The notes below the pieces were generated by a model. That model was not told the DNA's origin, did no database searches, and worked only from the letters and a program-made list of their open reading frames with translations. From NCBI GenBank assembly GCA_964361075.1, contig CAYHZL010000205.1:1-6035 (forward strand): a stretch of DNA of 6,035 nucleotides, read 5' to 3'. Numbering within the stretch: the stretch's first letter is position 1; each line of letters begins with the position of its first letter. Below are positions 1 to 6,015 of the stretch, in pieces. A program made the translations under genes and the position numbers. This stretch comes from CAYHZL01 sp964361075. Lineage in GTDB: Bacteria; Bacteroidota; Ignavibacteria; UBA10030; UBA8401.

Positions 1-43
1 CAAAATGTAAATATTTTTAATTTTTTAAGTCTTTCAATCAGTA

Positions 44-87
44 AACCCTTGAAGGGTTGTTCGTTTCGCTGGTTTTTCAGCGAGAAC
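44..87. terminator. Tandem hairpins at the rlmN 3' end, possible weak terminator
   Basis: Two adjacent inverted repeats are visible. The first is AACCC (44-48) pairing with GGGTT (54-58) around a 5-nt loop. The second is GTTC-(3-nt bulge)-TCGCTG (59-71) pairing with CAGCGAGAAC (78-87) around a 6-nt loop, overlapping the last bases of the rlmN stop codon. Their place directly after rlmN would suit transcript termination or 3'-end protection. Neither strand shows a convincing run of T directly after the stems, so a classical intrinsic terminator is doubtful. Confidence 0.3.
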
Positions 88-1193
88 TAATTATTTTCAA
101 AGATGATATGTGAAGAATGTTGAGTTGTTGTTTCTAAATTTTTTACTGCGAGCTGTCCGCACGCCGCATCAATATCAACACCGGCGCTGTACCGAACAAA
201 TGTAGGAACATTTGCCGAACGTAATTTGCCGGCAAATATCTCTATTGCTTGTTTTGATGCACCGCGCAACGGAACGTTCGCTCCGCGCGGCGTGATTGCG
301 TGAAATGGAATGAGATTTACACGGCACTCAAATCGCCTTGAAGCTTTTACAAGTAAAGCAATATCAGCATCGGTATCATTCACGCCTTCGAAAAGAATAT
401 ACTCCAGCATGACGCCCTTCTTTGTTTTTTTATGATAGTACTCCAGCGCGTCCATCAGTTCGTGTACATCAAATTTTTTTGTAATCGGCATCAGTTCGGT
501 GCGTGTTGAAGATTTCATTGAGTGAAGCGATAATGCAAGCTTCGGTTTGCGTCCTTCGTCCGCCATGCGTCTGATGTGCTGTGCATAGCCGGCTGTTGAA
601 ATCGTAATCCGCCGCGCGCTCATGCCCAAACCGAAATCAGCAGACATAAGATCAACCGCTGTCATCACATTATCGTAATTCAGCATCGGCTCACCCATTC
701 CCATAAAGACAGCATTCGTAATGGGTTTATCTGTTTCCGCTTGTGCTGAAAAAATTTGGCTGATAATTTCGCTCACGGTTAAATTTCGTGTGAAGCCCAT
801 TGAAGCAGTAGCACAAAAGGCACAGTCAAGCGGACAGCCGACTTGCGTAGAAAGGCAAATCGTAAAACGTTCGTCAGCATCAACCGCCGTGGCGCGTGGC
901 GGAATAAGAACCGTTTCAATTCTTGCGCCATCGGAAAGTTCGAAAAGAAATTTTATCGTTCCATCAATCGCCGAAACTTGTTTTGATGCAATGGTAATCT
1001 GTTCGATGAACGCAACTTCCTGTAAGCGAGTGCGCAATGCAACAGAAAGATTATTCATTTCATCAAAGGAACGGACGCGGTACCGGTACAGCCACGAAAA
1101 AATTTGCTGTGCGCGATATTTAGGCTCACCTATTGAAGCAATAAAAGCTTCCAATTGTTCTAATGGAAGCCCTTTAAGATTTAATGTATCCAT
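87..1193 (-). CDS. rlmN: RlmN, dual-specificity 23S rRNA A2503 / tRNA A37 C2-methyltransferase (radical SAM)
   Basis: Cytoplasmic radical-SAM enzyme that methylates carbon 2 of adenine 2503 in 23S rRNA and of adenine 37 in some tRNAs, tuning peptidyl-transferase function and fidelity. In the 368-aa form, the N-terminal helical RNA-binding domain (about 1-90, with LKGL and PKYRAQQIFSWLY) is followed by the radical-SAM barrel. The cluster motif CPLDCAFC gives C120, C124 and C127. C113, seven residues upstream, and C345 in the C-terminal SAGVDIDAACGQL segment match the two extra cysteines of the RlmN mechanism (E. coli C118 and C355). GMGEPMLNY is the SAM-binding GGEP-type motif. The ATG at 1193 is chosen because MDTLNLKGL is the typical family N-terminus. 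An in-frame TTG at 1235 would add 14 atypical residues (382 aa). Neither start has a strong Shine-Dalgarno. The length is normal and the frame intact. The gene is transcribed away from the cassette and uvrA, so it is not in their operon. Confidence 0.96.
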   Translation of the reverse strand: MDTLNLKGLPLEQLEAFIASIGEPKYRAQQIFSWLYRYRVRSFDEMNNLSVALRTRLQEVAFIEQITIASKQVSAIDGTIKFLFELSDGARIETVLIPPRATAVDADERFTICLSTQVGCPLDCAFCATASMGFTRNLTVSEIISQIFSAQAETDKPITNAVFMGMGEPMLNYDNVMTAVDLMSADFGLGMSARRITISTAGYAQHIRRMADEGRKPKLALSLHSMKSSTRTELMPITKKFDVHELMDALEYYHKKTKKGVMLEYILFEGVNDTDADIALLVKASRRFECRVNLIPFHAITPRGANVPLRGASKQAIEIFAGKLRSANVPTFVRYSAGVDIDAACGQLAVKNLETTTQHSSHIIFENN

Positions 1194-1307
1194 AATTTTA
1201 TGCAACAAAATAGCTAAATTAGAGAAGTGATGCAAGAAAGGAAGCCGTTAGGGAAGTGTATAACTCAAAATATCACATCTCTCCAAAATTAATTTATTGA
1301 TAGATAT

Positions 1308-1459
1308 TCGTAACTCACGTTACGCAAAGATGAAAAACCAACCGTCATTCCCGCATGTTTTTAGCGGGAATCTACATAATGGATGCCCGATTAAAGCATT
1401 CGGGCATGACGACCTTAATGTTTTAGGCATTTTCCCAACGTGCGTAACATCAGTTCGTA
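1308..1459 (+). mobile_element. MITE-like non-autonomous element, copy A, with 5-bp target duplication
   Basis: The element proper is 1313-1454 (142 bp). Its ends are ACTCACGTTACGC (1313-1325) and GCGTAACATCAGT (1442-1454), which are inverted repeats matching at 11 of 13 positions. It is flanked by the direct repeat TCGTA (1308-1312 and 1455-1459), as expected for a 5-bp target-site duplication. It has no open reading frame. Inside are two 8-bp hairpins, ATTCCCGC/GCGGGAAT (1347-1371) and ATGCCCGA/TCGGGCAT (1383-1407). Copy B at 5789-5952 repeats all 142 bases without a substitution. Size, terminal repeats, duplication and lack of coding capacity fit a miniature inverted-repeat transposable element moved in trans by a transposase outside this window. 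The transposase family cannot be named from the sequence alone. Confidence 0.8.
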
Positions 1460-1468
1460 AATAAAAAA

Positions 1469-1500
1469 TTGTTTCTTTACATTAAATTGTTTTATCTTTA
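1469..1500 (+). promoter_or_regulatory. Candidate Bacteroidota-type promoter for the ART/antitoxin/chaperone cassette
   Basis: TATCTTTA (1493-1500) matches the Bacteroidota -7 consensus TAnnTTTG at all but the last defined base. TTG (1469-1471) lies 21 nt upstream, within the usual spacing to the -33 TTTG box. A start near 1507 would give a very short leader before the ATG at 1521. The site lies between the end of MITE-like copy A and the first cassette gene, so the element may have replaced or brought upstream sequence. The region is A+T-rich, so chance matches are likely. Confidence 0.35.
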
Positions 1501-1520
1501 CACAAAAAAGAATAAGATTT

Positions 1521-2036
1521 ATGAATTTTAACTGCATCGGTTATCACGGAACGCCATACAAAAATGTTGATGCTATCCAAAGAAATGGCTATCAATTTTC
1601 AGATGAACATCAATGGTTTGGTGCGGGGGTTTATTTTTTTGGAACAATGTTGCCACTGTCTGATGGTATTGAAGAAGCAAAAAAGTGGGTTTTATTTGTC
1701 AAGAAAGAATCAGAATGGGCAGTTTTTAAATCAACAATTGAAACTAATGAATACTTCGATTGTGTTAATAATAGTGACGATAGAGCATTCTTTGATAAGT
1801 TAAGAAAAGAATTATTTGCTTTACATATTAAATCGGGTCGTAAAGTAGAGCATTTTAAAGACCGTGTAGTATTTAAGGAATTAGAAAAAAAACAATCTTT
1901 TATTGTTGTTCGTGCCCTTGTAGATGCAACAAAAAAATCTTACTTTAATTATGTTATTTCACATCCACAAATACAGATTTGTGTAAAAGATTTAATAGCT
2001 ATTACCGATAATGAACTTATAGCGTCAGGAAAATAA
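1521..2036 (+). CDS. PARP/ADP-ribosyltransferase-like protein, probable toxin of a TAC system (CmdT-like)
   Basis: A 171-aa protein with the sequence signs of an NAD-dependent ADP-ribosyltransferase of the H-Y (PARP/diphtheria-toxin) clan. Y8-H9-G10-T11 starts the first strand and supplies the NAD-binding histidine. A spaced ...I..NGY (19-24) leads to W32-F33-G34-A35-G36-V37-Y38-F39, the loop and strand bearing the conserved tyrosine. AKKW (53-56) begins the following helix. Near the C-terminus, Q150-I-Q152-I-C-V-K is the likely third motif, where classical PARPs have glutamate. There is no signal peptide or membrane segment, so it is probably cytoplasmic. It is the first gene of a tight cassette, 2 bp before an 87-aa gene and followed by a SecB-like chaperone gene, the arrangement expected of a toxin. 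In CmdTAC (recalled from the literature) the toxin ADP-ribosylates adenines of GA dinucleotides in mRNA. Whether this protein shares that target is unknown. Its codon use is more A+T-rich than rlmN or uvrA, suggesting acquisition. ART-like fold is fairly sure; toxin role is inferred. Confidence 0.8.
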   Translation: MNFNCIGYHGTPYKNVDAIQRNGYQFSDEHQWFGAGVYFFGTMLPLSDGIEEAKKWVLFVKKESEWAVFKSTIETNEYFDCVNNSDDRAFFDKLRKELFALHIKSGRKVEHFKDRVVFKELEKKQSFIVVRALVDATKKSYFNYVISHPQIQICVKDLIAITDNELIASGK

Positions 2037-2038
2037 AT

Positions 2039-2302
2039 ATGGCAGAAAAAAAAATAATATTAGAAGAGATTTTATCTTCAGTAAAATCAATGTCAGTTGA
2101 AGAGTATAATGCATTATTTGAAAGCATTTCTGAAGACGAAAACATTAAAGTAATGACAGAAAACTATAGGGTGGAAATTTCATCTGGTGGTCAGACTATT
2201 TATGAAACTGTAAATCGTAATTATTCCCCTCAAAAACCTATCGTATTTAGTGAGGCAAATTCAAAAAATGAATTTGCATACACTTATTCATTGGTAGCAT
2301 AG
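2039..2302 (+). CDS. Small protein, probable antitoxin of the TAC cassette (CmdA-like position)
   Basis: An 87-aa protein I do not recognise by sequence. The N-terminal part (about 4-35) is acidic and predicted helical, with the pattern ILEEILSSVKSMSVEEYNALFESI. The middle (about 40-60) is richer in beta-forming and polar residues. The C-terminal tail (about 62-87) holds P64, P67 and exposed aromatic residues, ending in EFAYTYSLVA. The start follows the previous stop by 2 bp, and AGGA at 2027-2030 is a reasonable ribosome-binding site inside the end of the upstream gene. This implies translational coupling. Being sandwiched between an ART-like gene and a SecB-like gene makes antitoxin the best guess. 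The hydrophobic tail would suit a chaperone-addiction segment like that of HigA in the Mycobacterium HigBA-Rv1957 system. No DNA-binding motif (HTH or RHH) is obvious, so autoregulation cannot be inferred. Function is assigned from context only. Confidence 0.65.
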   Translation: MAEKKIILEEILSSVKSMSVEEYNALFESISEDENIKVMTENYRVEISSGGQTIYETVNRNYSPQKPIVFSEANSKNEFAYTYSLVA

Positions 2303-2308
2303 ACTTTA

Positions 2309-2716
2309 ATGGAAAAATCATCATTTAAGTTTCTTGGATACAGAGTGTCTGAATTTTCAATGGAAATTAAGGATGGTTATTTTGCAAATCCTAACTTAAA
2401 AAATGATTTGTCCATTGATCTGCGGAATAATTTTTTTAAAGATAATAACCGTTTTGTAGAAATTAGTCTTGGAATTAAAGTTAAAAATGAAGATGAAGGT
2501 TTCAAATTGAATCTTATCATCAAAGGTGGTTTTGAAGCTGACAAAGAAGCATCAGAAGACTTATTTAAACAACTATATAATGTAAATGCTCCTGCAATTT
2601 TGTTTCCTTATGCAAGAGCAATAATTAGTTCATATACATCACAAGCTGGAATACCCCAAGTAATATTGCCCCTCATTAACCTTTCCGTTTTTCCAAAAAA
2701 AGAATCAGTAGAATAA
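2309..2716 (+). CDS. SecB-like chaperone, probable TAC chaperone (CmdC-like)
   Basis: A 135-aa protein of the SecB/DUF1149 type of fold. The diagnostic segment is FPYARAIISSYTSQAG (99-114), which parallels the FPYAR helix of E. coli SecB. It is followed by IPQVILPLINL (115-125), corresponding to SecB's FPQLNLAPVNF. The N-terminal region (about 6-75) has alternating hydrophobic strands ending in LNLIIKGGF, as in the SecB beta sheet. It lacks an acidic SecA-binding tail; the end is KKESVE. Housekeeping SecB is uncommon in the Bacteroidota relatives suggested here. The gene sits 6 bp after a putative antitoxin, so a dedicated toxin-antitoxin chaperone is more likely than general export. Expected role: bind the unfolded tail of the 87-aa protein and protect it from proteolysis. 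In CmdTAC the equivalent protein also senses newly made phage capsid protein. SecB-like fold is well supported; the specific client is inference. Confidence 0.82.
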   Translation: MEKSSFKFLGYRVSEFSMEIKDGYFANPNLKNDLSIDLRNNFFKDNNRFVEISLGIKVKNEDEGFKLNLIIKGGFEADKEASEDLFKQLYNVNAPAILFPYARAIISSYTSQAGIPQVILPLINLSVFPKKESVE

Positions 2717-2798
2717 AAATTAGCATCCTTTTTTTATTGTAGTTGCAAAAATTTAGGTAGAAATCTCCATATCTAAGATATAAAAAATGTTCATTGTG

Positions 2799-2820
2799 GA
2801 ATGATAAGTATCTCTCATTC
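2799..2820. promoter_or_regulatory. Dyad GAATGA-N10-TCATTC upstream of uvrA, possible operator
   Basis: A perfect 6-bp inverted repeat with a 10-bp spacer (2799-2804 and 2815-2820) lies 39 bp before the chosen uvrA ATG, within the 143-bp gap after the SecB-like gene. Its size suits a dimeric repressor site, and uvrA is under LexA control in many bacteria. It does not match any LexA box I can name. A chance dyad in A+T-rich DNA is a serious alternative. I found no well-spaced promoter next to it. Confidence 0.2.
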
Positions 2821-2859
2821 TTTCTATAGTTCAAAATAAATCTTATCTTGAAAGAAAAA

Positions 2860-5691
2860 ATGAAATCCATGCCGCAGACGAAAACAGCACTTCACAAACC
2901 GCCTTCTTCAAAAAAATCGCCGCTTATTATTAAAGGTGCGCGAGTTCATAATCTCAAAAACATCAGTATCGAAATTCCGCGCAACAAAGTTATTGTCATC
3001 ACCGGCGTCAGTGGATCGGGAAAATCGTCGCTGGCGTTCGATACAATTTATGCGGAAGGACAGCGCCGTTATGTGGAAAGTCTTTCCGCGTATGCACGGC
3101 AATTTTTGGAACGAATGGATAAGCCGGATGTTGATTCGATACAGGGAATGAGTCCCGCGATTGCCATCGAACAAAAAACAAATTCGCGCAATCCGCGTTC
3201 AACCGTTGGAACAACGACAGAAATTTACGACTACTTGCGTTTGCTCTTCGCGCGTGTCGGTAAAACATATTGCCGCGTGTGCGGCAGATTCATCACGCGT
3301 GATTCTGTGCAGACAGTTGTTGATGCAATGAACGAAGAAGAGAACGGTTCAAAATTTTATATTTGCTTTCCGATGCGGCGGCACGAAGGACATTCATTTG
3401 CTGAAGAGTGTGATGCGTTGAAGAAGCGCGGCTTCTTTCGGTTAATTATGCACGATGAGTTGGTTGATTTAAATGAGCCGCACACGTTTAAGAAGAAGGA
3501 TGAAAAAGGCGATGTGTATATTCTTGTTGATCGTTTTGTTCTTCGTACACAGGAAATACAAAGTCAGAATCGTTTGGCGGATTCGATTCAAACGGCATTT
3601 GTGGAAGGCGATGGCTACGCAACTATTTTTAATCTCGGCACAAAGGAATGGCGGCGCTTCAATCAACATTACGAATGTGCTGTTGATGGAATTCGGTATG
3701 AAGAACCAGAGCCGCATTTATTTTCATTCAACAGTCCGATCGGCGCGTGTCCGAAGTGTCAGGGATTTGGCAAGTCGGTTGGTATTGATATGGATTTGGT
3801 TGTGCAGGATACAACAAAAAGTTTACGCGATGGTGCAATTCAACCGTGGACGACGCCAAAATTTTTAGAGAATTACCGCGACATGGCACGCATTGCGTAC
3901 GAAACAAAGCTTCCGTTGAATGTTCCGTTCCGCGATTTAACCGACGAGCAGCTTGATATTGTGATGAACGGGTACGGAAAATCATTCGATGGCATCAACG
4001 GGTTTTTTAAAATGGTTGAACGCAAATCGTACAAAATTCAATATCGCGTACTGTTAAGCAGGTATCGCGGGTACACGAAGTGCGATGTCTGTAACGGCAG
4101 CCGTTTGAAAACGGAAGCATTGAATGTAAAAATCAGCGGCAAGCACATCGGCGAAGTGGTTGCAATGACGATTGAACAAGCAGACGAATTTTTTAAAAAT
4201 CTTTCGTGGACAGATTTTGAATTGAGTATCGCAAAAAGAATTTTAGAAGAAATTCAAAAACGTCTGCGTTACTTAGTTGATGTTGGGCTTGGGTATCTTA
4301 CGCTCGACCGGCTTTCGAATACACTTTCAGGCGGCGAATCGCAGCGCATCAATCTTGCCACTTCAATCGGCTCTGCGCTTGTCGGGTCAATTTATGTTTT
4401 GGATGAACCGAGTATAGGTCTGCATCCGTTGGACAACGATAGATTGATTGCAATTCTCAAACGTCTGCGCGATATCGGTAATACGGTGCTTGTTGTTGAA
4501 CACGACAGCGACATGATGCGTGCTGCCGATATGTTGATTGATATGGGACCGCAAGCCGGAGAACATGGCGGCGAAATTACGTTTCAAGGAACAGCAGAAG
4601 AAGCAATGCGCAGTCCTGCATCGCTCACCGGAAAATATTTAAGCGGCGCACTTGCCATTCCAACGCCGAAAGTGCGAAGAAAAAAAAATCAACTGTCGCT
4701 AAAATTGTTCAATGCGTTTCAACACAATCTGCGCAACATTGATGTTGAAATTCCTTTGCATATACTGGTGTGTGTTACCGGCGTGAGCGGCTCGGGGAAA
4801 AGTACGCTTGTGCATGATGTGCTTGCGGAAGGAATAAAAAAACGACTGAATGGATTTACCGGACGGATTGGCGGCGTGCATGCGATTGAAGGAATAGAAA
4901 ATATTCAATCGCTCGAACTTGTTGATCAATCACCAATCGGTAGAACGCCGCGTTCAAATCCGATTACGTATATTAAAGTGTTCGAATTGATTCGTGACTT
5001 ACTTGCCAATACCGCCGGCGCAAAACTGCACGGCTACAAGCCCGGATATTTTTCGTTCAATATTCCCGGCGGCAGATGCGAAACGTGCGAAGGAGACGGC
5101 TTGCAGAAGATTGAAATGCAATTTATGACCGATTTGTATTTAACGTGCGAAAGCTGCCACGGCAAGCGGTACAAAAAAGAAGCGCTCGATGTTCGCTACT
5201 ACGGAAAAAATGTTGACGACATTCTTGCGATGACTGTTGATGAAGCGATTGCGTTTTTCAAAAAAACGGCGGATGGAAAAAAAGTTGCGAAGAAGTTACA
5301 AATTTTAAGCGATGTTGGTCTTGGATATTTGCATTTGGGACAAGCAGCGACAACGCTTTCCGGCGGCGAAGCACAGCGCATTAAACTTGCGGCGCATCTT
5401 ACGGAAACGCATGATGGGCACACGCTCTTTATTTTTGACGAGCCGACAACAGGTTTGCATTTTGATGATATTGCTAAATTATTGAAATGTTTTACCGCTC
5501 TTATTGAAGCGGGACATTCAGTACTTATTATCGAACACAATCTTGATGTTATTAAATGCGCCGATTGGATTATTGATATTGGTCCCGGCGGCGGCGATAA
5601 CGGCGGGAAAATTATTGCAACCGGTACACCGGAAGACGTGGCAAAGCAAACTCAATCATACACCGGAAATTTTTTGAAAAAATATTTGTAA
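2860..5691 (+). CDS. uvrA: UvrA, excinuclease ABC subunit A
   Basis: ATPase subunit of nucleotide excision repair. As a dimer it recognises bulky or helix-distorting DNA damage and loads UvrB. The 943-aa product has both ABC modules intact. Module I has Walker A GVSGSGKSS (K55), signature LSGGESQR (from 489) and Walker B IYVLDEPS (D515-E516). Module II has Walker A GVSGSGKST (K647), signature LSGGEAQR (from 833) and Walker B LFIFDEPT (D860-E861). The second zinc module is complete (C740, C743, C763, C766). The first is degenerate: C273-A-V-D276, then C297-P-K-C300, so one ligand is replaced by aspartate, a change I associate with Bacteroidota-type UvrA. The ATG at 2860 is chosen because GAAAG (2850-2854) sits 5 nt upstream. 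An in-frame TTG at 2848 would add four residues, and ATG 2869 is also possible. Length is normal for UvrA. Its higher G+C and codon use differ from the preceding cassette. It probably has its own promoter, but read-through from the cassette is not excluded because no terminator is visible between them. Confidence 0.97.
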   Translation: MKSMPQTKTALHKPPSSKKSPLIIKGARVHNLKNISIEIPRNKVIVITGVSGSGKSSLAFDTIYAEGQRRYVESLSAYARQFLERMDKPDVDSIQGMSPAIAIEQKTNSRNPRSTVGTTTEIYDYLRLLFARVGKTYCRVCGRFITRDSVQTVVDAMNEEENGSKFYICFPMRRHEGHSFAEECDALKKRGFFRLIMHDELVDLNEPHTFKKKDEKGDVYILVDRFVLRTQEIQSQNRLADSIQTAFVEGDGYATIFNLGTKEWRRFNQHYECAVDGIRYEEPEPHLFSFNSPIGACPKCQGFGKSVGIDMDLVVQDTTKSLRDGAIQPWTTPKFLENYRDMARIAYETKLPLNVPFRDLTDEQLDIVMNGYGKSFDGINGFFKMVERKSYKIQYRVLLSRYRGYTKCDVCNGSRLKTEALNVKISGKHIGEVVAMTIEQADEFFKNLSWTDFELSIAKRILEEIQKRLRYLVDVGLGYLTLDRLSNTLSGGESQRINLATSIGSALVGSIYVLDEPSIGLHPLDNDRLIAILKRLRDIGNTVLVVEHDSDMMRAADMLIDMGPQAGEHGGEITFQGTAEEAMRSPASLTGKYLSGALAIPTPKVRRKKNQLSLKLFNAFQHNLRNIDVEIPLHILVCVTGVSGSGKSTLVHDVLAEGIKKRLNGFTGRIGGVHAIEGIENIQSLELVDQSPIGRTPRSNPITYIKVFELIRDLLANTAGAKLHGYKPGYFSFNIPGGRCETCEGDGLQKIEMQFMTDLYLTCESCHGKRYKKEALDVRYYGKNVDDILAMTVDEAIAFFKKTADGKKVAKKLQILSDVGLGYLHLGQAATTLSGGEAQRIKLAAHLTETHDGHTLFIFDEPTTGLHFDDIAKLLKCFTALIEAGHSVLIIEHNLDVIKCADWIIDIGPGGGDNGGKIIATGTPEDVAKQTQSYTGNFLKKYL

Positions 5692-5783
5692 TGAGTCGTC
5701 CCTTAAAAAGTCTTATTTACAAAGTGATGCCATGAGTTCGTTTATCAAGAATGTGAAAATTTGAATTATTTCTGAATCGTAAT
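5692..5783. other. Short intergenic stretch after uvrA, no gene seen
   Basis: Ninety-two bases between the uvrA stop and the target duplication of the second MITE-like copy. I see no coding region, no G+C-rich hairpin followed by T residues, and no promoter I would defend. The uvrA terminator therefore remains unidentified. The hairpins inside MITE-like copy B could serve as transcript 3' ends. Confidence 0.5.
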
Positions 5784-5957
5784 TACTCACTCACGTTACG
5801 CAAAGATGAAAAACCAACCGTCATTCCCGTCCCAAAGGGATCCCTTCGGGACATGTTTTTAGCGGGAATCTACATAATGGATGCCCGATTAAAGCATTCG
5901 GGCATGACGACCTTAATGTTTTAGGCATTTTCCCAACGTGCGTAACATCAGTTACTC
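5784..5957 (+). mobile_element. MITE-like non-autonomous element, copy B, with 5-bp target duplication and 22-bp extra block
   Basis: The element proper is 5789-5952 (164 bp), in the same orientation as copy A. Terminal inverted repeats are ACTCACGTTACGC (5789-5801) and GCGTAACATCAGT (5940-5952). The direct repeat TACTC (5784-5788 and 5953-5957) is a target duplication different from that of copy A, showing an independent insertion. Compared with copy A it is identical over 142 bases but has 22 extra bases (5830-5851) inserted in the 5' arm of the first hairpin. It encodes no protein. The second hairpin ATGCCCGA/TCGGGCAT is at 5881-5905. Confidence 0.8.
5829..5852. repeat. 24-nt near-perfect palindrome nested in MITE-like copy B
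   Basis: The 22-bp block present only in copy B, with one base of the host element on each side, forms a 24-nt palindrome. GTCCC at the left pairs with GGGAC at the right, and AAGGGA pairs with TCCCTT at the centre. Only one of the twelve base pairs is mismatched. It is absent from copy A, and the insertion point can be placed in only one way by comparing the copies. It may be a separate small mobile palindrome inserted in the element, or a variant arm lost from copy A. Confidence 0.7.
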
Positions 5958-6015
5958 AGCGAAAATAACCCCACCCTTTGTCCCCAATGCTGTCAACTTA
6001 AGAGAGGTATGGTAG

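Noticed and set aside
721..1230. 169-aa open frame on the plus strand opposite rlmN
   Set aside because: It is the antisense shadow of the clearly real rlmN, with no recognisable motif.
1194..1235. TTG start at 1235 giving a 14-residue longer RlmN
   Set aside because: The extra residues are not typical of the family, the codon is a rarer start, and no Shine-Dalgarno precedes it; ATG 1193 begins with the usual RlmN N-terminus.
1284..1291. Minus-strand TAATTTTG resembling the Bacteroidota -7 box, possible rlmN promoter
   Set aside because: It matches TAnnTTTG, but no TTG or TTTG box lies at the right distance upstream, and the leader would be long; a chance match in A+T-rich DNA is likely.
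1564..1803. 79-aa open frame inside the ART-like gene
   Set aside because: Alternate-frame shadow of the gene with clear ART motifs.
2693..2740. A run and T run after the SecB-like gene as an intrinsic terminator
   Set aside because: Pairing would be almost only A-T with a long loop and no G+C-rich stem, so it does not look like a working terminator.
2794..2830. TTGTGG and TATAGT as a sigma-70 promoter for uvrA
   Set aside because: The spacing is 25 bp, too long for a -35/-10 pair.
2676..2870. 64-aa minus-strand open frame between the SecB-like gene and uvrA
   Set aside because: Low-complexity frame arising from A+T-rich DNA, overlapping both neighbouring genes, with no motif or start signal.
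5668..5684. T-run/A-run inverted repeat at the end of uvrA
   Set aside because: It is coding sequence for the UvrA C-terminus and made of A-T pairs only.
1308..5957. Composite transposon bounded by the two MITE-like copies
   Set aside because: The outer target duplications differ (TCGTA and TACTC) while each copy has its own matched pair, so the copies inserted separately.
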